Assembly (NCBI GenBank): GCA_958369225.1
Contig: CATXID010000003.1
Span: forward strand, 124,001-188,000
Length of the DNA stretch: 64,000 nt
Origin: an uncultured Collinsella sp.
GTDB taxonomy: Bacteria; Actinomycetota; Coriobacteriia; Coriobacteriales; Coriobacteriaceae
Reading direction: 5' to 3'
The translations under genes and the position numbers were made by a program. The notes beneath the pieces are model-generated. The model saw only the letters and a program-made list of their open reading frames with translations, had not been told where the DNA came from and did no database searches. Of this stretch, positions 1-9,010 are shown piece after piece (the stretch's first letter is position 1; every line of letters begins with the position of its first letter).

Positions 1-1
1 C

Positions 2-118
2 ACCCACAATGCCGCCATCGCGAGTATGGCCAATCGCGTGCTGCGCCTGCGCGACGGGCACATCGTCGAGGATGAACTCAACGAGTCACCCGTCGCGGCC
101 GCCGAGCTCGATTGGTAG
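2..118 (+). CDS. ABC transporter ATP-binding protein, C-terminal end (partial)
   Basis: Only the last 38 codons are inside the window. The peptide begins THNAAIASMANRVLRLRDG and ends in TAG at 116-118. This matches the H-loop and the terminal LRDG/I region of MacB/LolD-type ABC ATPases: the histidine of THN is the switch histidine that contacts the ATP gamma-phosphate, and the following 'hydrophobic-LRDG-I' strand closes the fold. The next gene, a large FtsX-family permease, starts 8 bases after the stop, so the two very likely form one exporter operon. Family assignment rests on this short segment plus the neighbour; the substrate cannot be told. Confidence 0.8.
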   Translation, partial: THNAAIASMANRVLRLRDGHIVEDELNESPVAAAELDW

Positions 119-126
119 GCGGCGCC

Positions 127-2793
127 ATGACACCTCTCGCAAAACGTCTCCCGCGCGAGCTGCGCCGCAATATCGGCAAGTACCTTGGCATCTTTTTGCT
201 TATGTGCGGAAGCATCGCCCTTACCTCGGGCTTTTTACTCGCGGCGCATTCCATCGGTTGCCTTATCGACGACATGCGCGATGCGTACACGATTGAGGAC
301 GGCCGCGTGACCACCTCCTTCGAGGCCACCAAAGACCAGCTCAAGGCAGCCGAGGATGCAGCCGACGACGTCGGCGGCGTCACGCTCTACAAGAATTTCT
401 CCATCGACGCCATCATCAAAAAGACCGCCGGCGACGACGGCACCAAGCGCACGCTGCGCACCTATGCGCACCGCACCAAGGTCGATATCGCGTCCTACTG
501 TGAGGGCAGGCAGCCTAAGGCGGACGATGAGGTGGCAATCGACCGTGTCTTCGCCACCAACAACGACCTTTCCGTGGACGATAAGGTCGAGCTCGAGGGC
601 CGCACCTACACCATCTGCGGCATCATGACCCAGCCCGATAGCCAGGCGCTGTTCCTCAACAATTCGGACTTTACGGTGAACACCATCACCTATGGTGTTG
701 CCGAGGTCACCGACGCCGGCTTTGCCGCGCTCGAGGGTGCCGGTGGCGCACCTGCCTACACCTACTCCTTCACCTTTGCCGATCGCGATCTCTCCACTGC
801 AGATCGCATCGATGCCGAGCAGGATATGGTCGAGGCGCTGACCGACGCCGATGCGCGCGTGGATGACCTCATCGACGCCGATTCCAACCAGGGCATTGGC
901 TACGCGCGCGACGACGTGGACGGCGACTCCATGATGTGGATGACGTTGCTCGACATCATCATCGTGATCATGGCGTTCGTCTTTGTGGTGCTCACCGACG
1001 CCACCATCGAGGAGGAGAGCGCCATCATCGGCACGCTGCTCGCCAGCGGCTATCGTCGTCGCGAGATCGTGCTGCACTACCTGGCACTTCCCGCCATCGT
1101 GGGCGTGCTCGCGGCGCTTTTGGGCACCGCGCTCGGCGTTGCGTTCTTTACCGAGCCCATGCGCGGTCTCTACTACGGCTCGTACAGCCTGCCGCCCTTC
1201 CAGGTGTACTGGAGCTGGGAGATCTTTGTGAAGTGTGCCGTGGTTCCCGCCGCCGCGCTCATTCTCATCACGCTGGTGGGCCTGCTTCGCAAGATGGGCA
1301 AGACGCCGTTGCAGTTCCTTCGTCACGAGGCGAGCGGCAAATCGGGCACCAAGCGTGGCCTGCAGCTGCCGGAGCGCATGGGCTTTGTCTCGCGCTTTCG
1401 CCTGCGCGTCTTCCTGCGCAACCTGGGTAACTTCGCCACGCTCTTCGTGGGCATTGCGTTTGCCTCGCTGCTGCTGCTCTTTGGCCTGGCGATCCTGCCC
1501 ACGATGACGCACTATGCGGACAACCTCGAGACGAGCCTGGTCGCCGAGCACCAGTACACGCTCAAGGCGCCGCTGGAGCTCGGGGGCACTGCCGAGGAGC
1601 GCGAGCAGTGGTCGGCACTCGAGCGCTTGCAGTCGGTTGACGGCGCGCTGCTTTCTGCCGCCCAGGATGCCGATGACGAGCTTGACGACGCGGCCGATGC
1701 GGCGCAGACGGCAGCCGACGCCGCAGCCAGCTCTCCGTCTGCCGAGAGCCTGACCGCAGCGCAGGATGCGCTCGCCAAGGTCCAGGACAAGAAGGATGCG
1801 CTCTACGCGCGCCTTGACGATCTTGCCGATGCCCTCGGCTGCAACCGCGACGGGGCTATCGACCTGATCGACAAGGCGTCGAAAATCGACACTGACAACG
1901 ACGACATTCACCCGGTCAACACGACCGACAACGGTGCGGGCACAATCGCGCAGGCCGAGAAATATGCCGTTTACCAGCTGCAATACGACCGCGGCGATGG
2001 TAATGGCGAGGAGACGATTTCCGTCTATGGCATTTCATCTGACTCGCGCTATTGGAAAGACCTCAACGTCGGCGATGGGCGCGTCGTCTTTGGCGGCGGT
2101 CTGCTCGATAAGTTTGGCTGGAGCGAGGGCCAGAAGGTCACGCTCAGCGACAAGTACGAGGGCGAGCATTATTCCTTTGAGTACGCGGGCAAGGACTGTG
2201 CCTGGGGCTCAAAGTCGGACATGAATATCTATATGAGTATCGATGACTTTAACGAACTGTTCGACAACGATGCCGCCTACTTTAACGGCTATGTGAGCGA
2301 TGAAAAGCTCGACCTCGATGCGCGCTACTTTGCCGGCGACACCACGCCCGACGACATGCGCGCCGTGGGTGACCAGTTCATCGGCATGATGAGCAAAATG
2401 ATCGGCATGATGGTTGGGCTCGCGGTGTTTATCTTCCTGCTGTTTATGTACCTGCTGACCAAGGCTGTGATCGACCACAGCGCCCGTTCGATCAGCTACA
2501 TGAAAGTCTTTGGCTATCGCGATAGCGAGATCTCGCATCTGTACATTCGGTCGATCACGCTGTGCGTGGCGGCGTCGCTCGTGCTGAGCCTGCCGGTCAT
2601 TATTGGCTCGCTCACGGCCATCTTCCGCTCGATGCTGCTTGCCTACAACGGCAATATCGAGATCTACGTGCTCGCTTGGTCCATGGCGGCGTGCGTGGGC
2701 ATTGGCTTTGCGACCTACCTGGTCGTGGCGCTGCTACACACGCGCTCTATCAAGCGCGTCAGCCTGGCCGAGGCGCTGAAGGTGCAGGAGTAG
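127..2793 (+). CDS. FtsX-family ABC transporter permease
   Basis: About 888 residues if started at ATG 127, which follows a GGTAGGCGGC stretch; a TTG at 112 overlapping the ATPase stop is an alternative. Layout seen: one N-terminal membrane segment (residues ~18-40), an extracytoplasmic domain (~45-270), a group of three membrane segments (~275-390), another near 440-465, a second large extracytoplasmic domain with an Ala/Asp-rich probable coiled coil (~500-570), and a final three-segment group (~755-885). Two FtsX modules in one long chain is the architecture of the large MacB-like/antimicrobial-peptide-type permeases of Gram-positives. It presumably pairs with the ATPase encoded just upstream to export or extract lipids, peptides or toxins from the membrane. 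The substrate is unknown. Confidence 0.88.
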   Translation: MTPLAKRLPRELRRNIGKYLGIFLLMCGSIALTSGFLLAAHSIGCLIDDMRDAYTIEDGRVTTSFEATKDQLKAAEDAADDVGGVTLYKNFSIDAIIKKTAGDDGTKRTLRTYAHRTKVDIASYCEGRQPKADDEVAIDRVFATNNDLSVDDKVELEGRTYTICGIMTQPDSQALFLNNSDFTVNTITYGVAEVTDAGFAALEGAGGAPAYTYSFTFADRDLSTADRIDAEQDMVEALTDADARVDDLIDADSNQGIGYARDDVDGDSMMWMTLLDIIIVIMAFVFVVLTDATIEEESAIIGTLLASGYRRREIVLHYLALPAIVGVLAALLGTALGVAFFTEPMRGLYYGSYSLPPFQVYWSWEIFVKCAVVPAAALILITLVGLLRKMGKTPLQFLRHEASGKSGTKRGLQLPERMGFVSRFRLRVFLRNLGNFATLFVGIAFASLLLLFGLAILPTMTHYADNLETSLVAEHQYTLKAPLELGGTAEEREQWSALERLQSVDGALLSAAQDADDELDDAADAAQTAADAAASSPSAESLTAAQDALAKVQDKKDALYARLDDLADALGCNRDGAIDLIDKASKIDTDNDDIHPVNTTDNGAGTIAQAEKYAVYQLQYDRGDGNGEETISVYGISSDSRYWKDLNVGDGRVVFGGGLLDKFGWSEGQKVTLSDKYEGEHYSFEYAGKDCAWGSKSDMNIYMSIDDFNELFDNDAAYFNGYVSDEKLDLDARYFAGDTTPDDMRAVGDQFIGMMSKMIGMMVGLAVFIFLLFMYLLTKAVIDHSARSISYMKVFGYRDSEISHLYIRSITLCVAASLVLSLPVIIGSLTAIFRSMLLAYNGNIEIYVLAWSMAACVGIGFATYLVVALLHTRSIKRVSLAEALKVQE

Positions 2794-2874
2794 TCGTTGG
2801 GGACGTCCCTAAAAGACTAGTCGCTGGGGACACTCTTTCGCCACCCGGCAGGAAAGGGGCGTCCCCAACGACTA
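2791..2874. repeat. REP-like hairpin overlapping the permease stop codon
   Basis: A 15-base perfect inverted repeat, TAGTCGTTGGGGACG (2791-2805) and its complement at 2860-2874, whose first three bases are the TAG stop of the permease gene. The loop holds another partial copy (GACTAGTCGCTGGGGACAC). The GGGGACGT core recurs in other gene ends of the window (11246, 29740, 36246, 38575). Probable transcript-end or REP-type element. Confidence 0.7.
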
Positions 2875-2957
2875 GGCGCCGCGCTTGACTTCGACCCTAC
2901 TTCAACGGGTACCATCTCCTATGTCTGTAACGCCATATAGACCGAGGGGATATATCT

Positions 2958-4163
2958 ATGACCGCAACTGCACCCGCAGCGCCCGCTAAGGTGTACTTCA
3001 CCAACCTGCGCACGCATGCTCGCGAGAGCCAGCTCGACAAGCTCAAGCGTCTCATCCGTCACGCCGGTATTGAGCAGATCGACTTTGAGAACAAGTTCGT
3101 CGCTATCAAGATTCACTTTGGCGAGCTGGGCAATCTGAGCTTTTTGCGCCCCAACTACGCCCGCGCCGTCGCGGATGTCGTGAAGGAGCTGGGCGGCAAG
3201 CCCTTCCTCACCGACTGCAACACGCTCTATGTGGGTAGCCGCAAAAACGCGCTCGAGCACATCGATACCGCCTACCAGAACGGCTTTACCCCGTATGCCA
3301 CGGGTTGCCAGATCATCATCGCCGACGGTCTCAAGGGCACCGACGAGGCGCTCGTCCCGGTCGAGGGCGGCGAGTACGTGCGCGAGGCCAAGATCGGTCA
3401 GGCGCTCATGGACGCCGATATCGTGATCAGCCTCACCCACTTTAAGGGCCATGAGCAGGCCGGTTTTGGCGGCGCCATGAAGAATCTTGGCATGGGCGGC
3501 GGCAGCCGTGCCGGCAAGATGGAGCAACATGCCGCCGGCAAGCCGAACGTCGCGACCGAGCACTGCGTTGGCTGCCGTGCCTGCGAAAAAATCTGCGCGC
3601 ACGACGCCATCTCGTTTGACGATACCCGCGAGCGCGAGCTTGCCAACGGCAACACCCGCACGGTCCACGTGGCCGCCATCGACCACGATCGCTGCGTGGG
3701 CTGCGGACGCTGCATTGCGGCATGCAATCAGGACTGCATCAAGCCCGGCTATGACGCCGCGGCCGACGTGCTCAATTGCAAGATCGCCGAGTACACCAAG
3801 GCCGTCGTCGACGGCCGCCCGAGCTTCCATATCTCGCTTGCCATGGATATCAGCCCCAACTGCGATTGCCATCCCGAAAACGACACGCCTATCGTCAACG
3901 ATATCGGCATGTTCGCGAGCTTCGACCCGGTCGCCATCGACCAGGCCTGCGCCGATGCCGTCATGGCATCCGAACCGCTGCCCAACACCGAGCTCACCGA
4001 TAGCGCGGCCAAGATGGAGCATAGCCACGAGCATCTGGAGGGCGAACAGGCCAAGGACCCCTTCTGCATCACGCATCCCGACACCGATTGGCGCACCTGC
4101 ATTGCGCATGCCGAGAAGATCGGCCTAGGCACGAGCAAGTATGAGCTCATCGAGGTCAAATAG
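2958..4163 (+). CDS. DUF362 domain protein with two 4Fe-4S clusters
   Basis: 401 residues from ATG 2958, preceded by GAGGGG. The N-terminal two-thirds carry the DUF362 fold, including a glycine-rich FGGAMKNLGMGGGSRAGK stretch. Two ferredoxin-type cysteine motifs follow: CVGCRACEKIC near residue 200 and CVGCGRCIAAC near 245, each with the further cysteine that completes a 4Fe-4S site. A C-terminal part of DUF362 resumes after the clusters (PNCDCH near 298). DUF362 proteins of this size are common in anaerobes and are thought to be redox proteins, but their substrate is not established. The gene stands alone between a REP hairpin and a strong terminator. Confidence 0.85.
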   Translation: MTATAPAAPAKVYFTNLRTHARESQLDKLKRLIRHAGIEQIDFENKFVAIKIHFGELGNLSFLRPNYARAVADVVKELGGKPFLTDCNTLYVGSRKNALEHIDTAYQNGFTPYATGCQIIIADGLKGTDEALVPVEGGEYVREAKIGQALMDADIVISLTHFKGHEQAGFGGAMKNLGMGGGSRAGKMEQHAAGKPNVATEHCVGCRACEKICAHDAISFDDTRERELANGNTRTVHVAAIDHDRCVGCGRCIAACNQDCIKPGYDAAADVLNCKIAEYTKAVVDGRPSFHISLAMDISPNCDCHPENDTPIVNDIGMFASFDPVAIDQACADAVMASEPLPNTELTDSAAKMEHSHEHLEGEQAKDPFCITHPDTDWRTCIAHAEKIGLGTSKYELIEVK

Positions 4164-4210
4164 AGCCTAGCTATTGAACAAAACAAGCGTTTTTGTAGCG
4201 CAACGTTAGC

Positions 4211-4250
4211 AAAAGCCGCCCGCGAGCACAGCTCTCGCGGGCGGCTTTTT
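4211..4250. terminator. Rho-independent terminator
   Basis: A stem of about 16 pairs, AAAAGCCGCCCGCGAG (4211-4226) with its complement ending in CTTTTT. It lies 48 bases after the DUF362 gene and in front of the convergent hydrolase gene; the A-run and T-run on the two sides let it work in both directions. Confidence 0.88.
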
Positions 4251-4295
4251 GGAAGTGCTAGGGGGTCAGATAGACCAGTAAACCGTGCTATTCGC

Positions 4296-5261
4296 CTAAA
4301 AATACTCGTCGAGGAAGTTGTTGACCGTATTCCAGTAGAGCTCGGGGTCAACTTGCGCACTCTTGGCGTGGGTGGCGCCATGTATGGTGAGCTTTTGCTT
4401 GACCTTGCTGGCGCACGCGTCGTAGTTTTGGTCGAGCATCTCGTACGGCACAAAGGTGTCCTGGTCGCCGTGGATAAACAGCATGGGAACCGTCGCGTGT
4501 TTGAGTTGCTCCACGCTGCTCGCCTTATGAAAGTCGTAGCCTGCGCGCACGTTGCACACCAAGTTTGCTACATCGAGCAAGGGAAAGCTGGGCAGGCCGA
4601 ACACGTCCTTGAGCTGCAGAGAAAACTCGTCCCAAACACTCGTATAGCCGCAGTCCTCGATAATGCATTTCACGTTTGCGGGCAGAGATTCCCCCGCGAC
4701 GTTCATGGCGGTTGCCGCGCCCATCGACTCGCCAAAGACCAGGATGCGCGCCTCGGGGTCAGCCTGAACGATTCGCTCGATCCATGCGACGATGTCGAGG
4801 CGCTCGGGCCAGCCCATGCCGATATAGTCGCCGCCGGAGCGTTCGTGGGCGCGGGCGGCAGGCGCGAGCACGTTCATGCCGCGGTCGTGGAATCGCTTGA
4901 CGTATCGGGCCATACCGATGGGCTCGTTGGTATATCCATGCAGGCAGACGGCGTAGTCGTGCGTGCTCTCCGAAGCAGCAAAATACCAAGCGGCAAGCTC
5001 GGTTCCGTCATCTGCGGTGAGGCTGCTGCTCTCGCGATTCTCTTTAAACCACGCCCGCGCCTCGGTTTCCTCGGCATCCGGCTGCTCACCTTTTTTGTCG
5101 TTCTTGCTATCCTGCATCATCTTCATGGTGTACGGCGCTTGGGGGTTCAGGGCAAAGTCAAACAAAAAGTTGCCGGCAAACCCCAGCAGCGCAACGACAA
5201 CCACCAGTGCAACGATGCCGACTATCTTGAGCTTTCGATGGGAACGTGCGTTTTGAGCCAT
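4296..5261 (-). CDS. Membrane-anchored alpha/beta hydrolase
   Basis: 321 residues. A basic N-terminus followed by one hydrophobic segment (residues ~12-36) indicates a signal anchor, placing the enzyme outside the membrane. The alpha/beta hydrolase core has the nucleophile elbow GESMG (~175), an acid in the loop HGDQDTF (~265) and a late histidine in GATHAKS (~298), so the Ser-Asp-His triad is complete. HGYTNEP near residue 105 is the usual oxyanion-hole loop. The sequence resembles the YqkD/FrsA-like group of predicted peptidase or esterase hydrolases; the real substrate is unknown. Convergent with the DUF362 gene. Confidence 0.85.
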   Translation of the reverse strand: MAQNARSHRKLKIVGIVALVVVVALLGFAGNFLFDFALNPQAPYTMKMMQDSKNDKKGEQPDAEETEARAWFKENRESSSLTADDGTELAAWYFAASESTHDYAVCLHGYTNEPIGMARYVKRFHDRGMNVLAPAARAHERSGGDYIGMGWPERLDIVAWIERIVQADPEARILVFGESMGAATAMNVAGESLPANVKCIIEDCGYTSVWDEFSLQLKDVFGLPSFPLLDVANLVCNVRAGYDFHKASSVEQLKHATVPMLFIHGDQDTFVPYEMLDQNYDACASKVKQKLTIHGATHAKSAQVDPELYWNTVNNFLDEYF

Positions 5262-5382
5262 GCGGTATTCTCCTATAAGATGTTAATACATCAACATTTA
5301 ATGCAAGCGCATTATGGACGTTCGCCGTTGATGCGTCAACAAGCAAGGAATGGGTAAACAAAGGGTCACATATGGTGCAAAT

Positions 5383-5412
5383 TTCGCACGCACCCAGACG
5401 CTTTGATATAGT
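5383..5412 (+). promoter_or_regulatory. Possible promoter of the hemolysin III gene
   Basis: TTCGCA (5383-5388), an 18-base spacer, then TATAGT (5407-5412), 35 bases before the start codon. The match is moderate and judged by eye. Confidence 0.35.
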
Positions 5413-5447
5413 GTTGAGAACTCTTTACGTTGGAGGATGTAACCGGC

Positions 5448-6131
5448 ATGTCCGATTCGAGCGACAGTTCTAAGCCGCGACCCAAGACCGCGGCCGTTCC
5501 ACACTACACGGTGGGCGAGGAGATCATGAACTCCGTCACCCATGGTGTCGGCTGCCTGCTGGGTATCGCCGGCCTGGTACTCCTGATCGTATTCGCTGCC
5601 CTGCGCGGCGGAGGCCCGGCCCACATGGCCGCGGCAATTGTCTATGGCGTCAGCATTATCCTCGAATATCTGGCCTCCACGCTCTATCACGCGATTCAGC
5701 CCGCTCGCGCCAAGCGCGTGTTTCGCATCATCGACCACAGCTGCATCTACCTGCTCATAGCCGGCAGCTATACGCCGTTTTGCCTCATCACGCTCGCAAA
5801 CGACGGCGGCCCTATGCTGTTCTTTGCCGTGTGGGCCATCGCCATCATCGGCATCGCCCTCGAGTGCTTTATGCGCGAGCGTCAACCGCACTGGGTAAGC
5901 GGCCTGGTCTACCTGCTGATGGGCTGGCTCGTCGTCTTTAAGCTGCCCGAGCTCGTGGCGCTGCTGAACCCCGTCGCGCTTGCCCTGCTCGCCGTCGGCG
6001 GCGTGTGCTATACCGTGGGCGTGCCGTTCTATATCGCCAAAAACGTGCGCTATCTGCACAGTGTTTTCCACTTGTGGGTGCTCGCCGGCAGCATCTTCCA
6101 GTTCATGGCGGTGATCCTCTTCGTAATCTAG
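5448..6131 (+). CDS. Hemolysin III / TrhA-family membrane protein
   Basis: 227 residues from ATG 5448, which has GGAGG (5432-5436) upstream; a TTG at 5430 would extend it by six residues but destroys that spacing. About seven membrane segments. Signature motifs of the PAQR/hemolysin III family are present: NSVTHGVGC near the N-terminus, STLYHAI near 75, DHSCIYLLIAGSYTPF near 95, and HSVFHLWVLAGS near the C-terminus, which supply the conserved histidines and aspartate of the predicted metal site. Family members affect membrane fluidity or lipid homeostasis; haemolysis is a historical label. Confidence 0.92.
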   Translation: MSDSSDSSKPRPKTAAVPHYTVGEEIMNSVTHGVGCLLGIAGLVLLIVFAALRGGGPAHMAAAIVYGVSIILEYLASTLYHAIQPARAKRVFRIIDHSCIYLLIAGSYTPFCLITLANDGGPMLFFAVWAIAIIGIALECFMRERQPHWVSGLVYLLMGWLVVFKLPELVALLNPVALALLAVGGVCYTVGVPFYIAKNVRYLHSVFHLWVLAGSIFQFMAVILFVI

Positions 6132-6237
6132 CGACCATGCCCACGGCCCCGCTCGTACGGGCGCCGGTGCAATTGCCGTATCCGCCATCAACGTTTTACC
6201 CTGACGTCCCGAATCTTGGAGGTTCGAGAAACTCCCG

Positions 6238-7611
6238 ATGGACATAACCATCTCCCTTATTACCACGCTCGTCCTGACGCTTATCAACGGCTACTTCTCC
6301 ATGTCCGAGATGGCTCTCACCACGGCCAAGCGCGCCGTGTTGGAGCACGATGCCGAGGAGGGCGATAAGCGCGCCGAGCGCGCCGTTCAGCTCGCCGCCG
6401 ACTCCGATCAGCTGTTGGCCACCATCCAGGTCGCCATCACGCTCGTGGGCTTCGCCTCATCCGCCGTTGCCTCGACGAGCCTGTCCGACCCGCTTGCCAC
6501 ATGGCTCATGAGCTTTGGCATCGCGCCGCTTTCCGCCATAGCGCGCGGCCTGGCGCCGGTCATCATCACCGTCGCCGTCGCCTTTGTGTCCATCGTGATC
6601 GGCGAGCTCGTGCCCAAGCGCATCGGCCTCGCTAACGCCGAGGGCGTATCCAAGCAGGTCGTGGGGCCGCTTTCCGTGTTCCAAAAGATCGCCCGCCCGC
6701 TCGTGTGGCTGACCGGTGCCTGCTCCGATGGCCTGGCCCGCATCCTGCGCATCAAGAGCGCCGATGATCGCCAGAACGTCTCGGAGGAAGAGATCAAGTA
6801 CATGGTCTCGGAGCAGGACGACCTGCTCGACGAGGAAAAGCGCATGATCCACGAGATCTTCGACCTGGGAGACACCGTGGCTCGCGAGGTCATGGTGCCG
6901 CGCGTGGACACCACCATGTGCGAGGACGACGAGACGGTCGCCGACGTGCTGTCCACCATGCGCCAGACCGGCTTCAGCCGCATCCCCGTCTATCACGAGG
7001 ACCCCGACAACGTCGTGGGCATCGCGCACATCAAGGACCTGATCCAGCCTGCGCTCGATGGCAAGGGCGACCAGCCCATCGCCAGCTATTTGCGCGACGC
7101 CACCTTTGTGCCCGATACCAAGGACATCCTGCCGTTGCTGTCCGAGATGCAGACCTCGCACGACCAGATCGTGGTCGTCGTGGACGAGTACGGCGGCACG
7201 GCCGGCATCATCACCATCGAAGATATCGTCGAGGAGATCGTCGGCGAGATCGAGGACGAGTTCGACCCCGACAACAAGTACCTCACGCGCCTTTCGCGCC
7301 GTGAGTGGCTTGTCGATGGGCGTTTTTCGTGCGATGACGCGATTGAGCTTGGTTGGCCGCTCGAGGAAAGCGATGATTATGAGACCATCGCCGGCTGGAT
7401 TTTGGAGCTTTGCGACTCGGTGCCCGACATCGGAGAGGTGTTTGAGGTCGCAGGGTACAAGTTCAAGGTACAGTCGATGCGTGGCCAGCGCATCTCGCTC
7501 ATTCGCGTGATCGCTCCGGCCGAAACCGATAAGAAGGATTCCGAGTCCTCGGCAGAGAAGCCGGCGGCGTCGGGTGCGGGCTCTGCGGATCCGCACGATG
7601 GCGACGAGTAG
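6238..7611 (+). CDS. CNNM/CorC-family transporter or regulator (DUF21, CBS pair, CorC_HlyC)
   Basis: 457 residues from ATG 6238, with GGAGG 14 bases upstream. Domains in order: a DUF21 membrane domain (~1-190, beginning NGYFSMSEMALTTAKR, typical of the family), a CBS pair (~205-335, with VMVPRVDT and DEYGGTAGIITIEDI), and a CorC_HlyC C-terminal domain (~350-425). A low-complexity, acidic/Ala tail follows. Bacterial CNNM-family members (CorC, YhdP/MpfA) are linked to Mg2+ efflux and the CBS domains bind Mg-ATP. A second probable Mg2+ locus is found 4 kb downstream. Confidence 0.9.
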   Translation: MDITISLITTLVLTLINGYFSMSEMALTTAKRAVLEHDAEEGDKRAERAVQLAADSDQLLATIQVAITLVGFASSAVASTSLSDPLATWLMSFGIAPLSAIARGLAPVIITVAVAFVSIVIGELVPKRIGLANAEGVSKQVVGPLSVFQKIARPLVWLTGACSDGLARILRIKSADDRQNVSEEEIKYMVSEQDDLLDEEKRMIHEIFDLGDTVAREVMVPRVDTTMCEDDETVADVLSTMRQTGFSRIPVYHEDPDNVVGIAHIKDLIQPALDGKGDQPIASYLRDATFVPDTKDILPLLSEMQTSHDQIVVVVDEYGGTAGIITIEDIVEEIVGEIEDEFDPDNKYLTRLSRREWLVDGRFSCDDAIELGWPLEESDDYETIAGWILELCDSVPDIGEVFEVAGYKFKVQSMRGQRISLIRVIAPAETDKKDSESSAEKPAASGAGSADPHDGDE

Positions 7612-7635
7612 GGCAAGGACGAGTAGGGGAGAGTT

Positions 7636-8484
7636 ATGGCAGGCCTGTTCAACATCCTTAAGGTCACCGTCAGCGAGGACAAGATTTGCGCGCACGTGCT
7701 GGTGAACCCCGGCATGCCGCTCATGACCTCGGAGGATATCGAGGCCACGGCGCGCGTGTACTACCTGGTGCCGGCGATTGCCAAGCACCTGTGCCTGGGC
7801 GATTCGGGTCGCGAGTTCCAGGACTGCATGGGCCAGACCGAGCTTTGCCACCTGCTGGAGCACGTGACGGTCGAGCTCATGAACGAGACCGGTCTTGCCG
7901 GCAGCATCTCGTGCGGCCGCACGCGCGTGAGCGAGCATGACGAGCGTGTCTTTGAGGTTGAGCTTTCGTGTCCCGATGACGCGTTGGCCATCGGCGCGCT
8001 GTCGTCGGCGACCTTTATGATGGACTGGGCGTACCTGCACGCCGACCAGCCGGCCCCCGACGTGGAAGGCACGGTCGCGGGCCTGCGCAACCTGGTGCTG
8101 GGCATGCGTGCCGAGGCCGAGGGCAAGGACCCGCACGAGGCCGTTGCCGCTGCGAACGGCGAGGACGTGGCCGAGGATGCGCCCGAGGGCGACGATCCTG
8201 CCGACGCCGACACCGAGCCCGTTGCCGAGGCGCCTGCTGAGCCCGAGTCTGCGGAGCCCGAGTCTGCGGAGCCCCAAGGCGTCCCGAGCTTTGACGACGA
8301 GCCGCAGATGCCAATCGATACCGAGGGTGCGGTCGCCGAGAACCACGAGGCCCCCGCGGCTGTCTTTGGTGGTGCGGCAACGGCTCCGTCCGGCTCGGCG
8401 CACGAGGGCAACCTGCCGCTCGTCGATGGCGCCGGCGAGAACCCGGCCGCCACGGTCGCCATGCCTGCCATGCCGCAGGAGTAG
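7636..8484 (+). CDS. Protein resembling the N-terminal domain of cyanophycin synthetase
   Basis: 282 residues, ATG 7636 with GGGGAGAG upstream and only 24 bases after the CNNM gene, so probably co-transcribed. Residues ~35-140 show the pattern LVPAIAKHL...GQTELCHLLEHVTVEL...SCGRTR, which closely follows the N-terminal domain of cyanophycin synthetase (EHVALELQ...GFGRTR). The ATP-grasp and Mur-ligase domains of that enzyme are absent. Residues ~165-282 are an acidic, Pro/Ala/Glu-rich low-complexity tail with a short duplicated block (about 8240-8270). No catalytic function can be assigned; the family similarity is from memory and needs a profile search. Confidence 0.6.
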   Translation: MAGLFNILKVTVSEDKICAHVLVNPGMPLMTSEDIEATARVYYLVPAIAKHLCLGDSGREFQDCMGQTELCHLLEHVTVELMNETGLAGSISCGRTRVSEHDERVFEVELSCPDDALAIGALSSATFMMDWAYLHADQPAPDVEGTVAGLRNLVLGMRAEAEGKDPHEAVAAANGEDVAEDAPEGDDPADADTEPVAEAPAEPESAEPESAEPQGVPSFDDEPQMPIDTEGAVAENHEAPAAVFGGAATAPSGSAHEGNLPLVDGAGENPAATVAMPAMPQE

Positions 8485-8563
8485 GTTCGCTCGCTTATCA
8501 CCATCATGTACCTGCGCTTTTACCGTACGCAGATGAGCGCGACGGCAAGTGTTGCGCTGCGGG

Positions 8564-8569
8564 TATAAT
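8564..8569 (+). promoter_or_regulatory. Probable -10 element for the YtxH gene
   Basis: A perfect TATAAT lies 51 bases before the start codon in the gap after the preceding gene. No convincing -35 hexamer was found at the right distance. Confidence 0.45.
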
Positions 8570-8620
8570 GGACAGCATTCAAACGGTGGGCATCGAGGTG
8601 CCCGCAGGAGAGGAATGATC

Positions 8621-9010
8621 ATGGGAAAGACTTTCAGCTTTGTCTCCGGTGCGCTTTTTGGTGCTGCCGCCGGCGCTATCATCGGCGTTGCTCTGGCCCC
8701 GCGCTCGGGTGCCGAGACCCGCGCCATGGCCGCCGATATCGCCAACGACGCCTGGGACAACATGCGTGACACCTACGAGCACAGTGCCGAGGAGGCTCGT
8801 GCCGCGGTCAACGACTTTGGTCCGATGGTCGACGCCAAGACCGATGACCTGCGCGCCAAGGTCGACCTGGCCCGCGAGCGCATGGATCAGCTTCGCGAGC
8901 AGCTCAACGACGCCATCTCGGGCGGCAACGTGACGCCCGCTGCCGACGTCGTGGTTGAGAACGTCACCGAGGCCGGCACCGAGGCCACGGAGTCCTCGAC
9001 CGAGGCATAA
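8621..9010 (+). CDS. YtxH-like small membrane-anchored protein
   Basis: 129 residues from ATG 8621; AGGAGAGGA lies just upstream, and an in-frame ATG at 8615 is too close to it. The N-terminus GKTFSFVSGALFGAAAGAIIG is a single glycine-rich membrane segment, followed by APRSGAETR, the usual start of the YtxH/Gas-vesicle-GvpP-like region, then a long amphipathic, probably coiled-coil stretch (~35-105) and an acidic Thr/Glu tail. YtxH proteins are general-stress proteins of unknown mechanism. The stop codon overlaps the start of the next gene (TAATG), indicating translational coupling. Confidence 0.8.
   Translation: MGKTFSFVSGALFGAAAGAIIGVALAPRSGAETRAMAADIANDAWDNMRDTYEHSAEEARAAVNDFGPMVDAKTDDLRAKVDLARERMDQLREQLNDAISGGNVTPAADVVVENVTEAGTEATESSTEA

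Noticed and set aside
8234..8272. Duplicated GAGTCTGCGGAGCCC block.
   Set aside because: A two-copy low-complexity repeat in the acidic tail of a coding region, with no sign of a mobile origin.
6457..8772. A 771-codon minus-strand open frame across the CNNM and CphA-like genes.
   Set aside because: Shadow of GC-rich third positions in three real plus-strand genes; composition unlike any protein.
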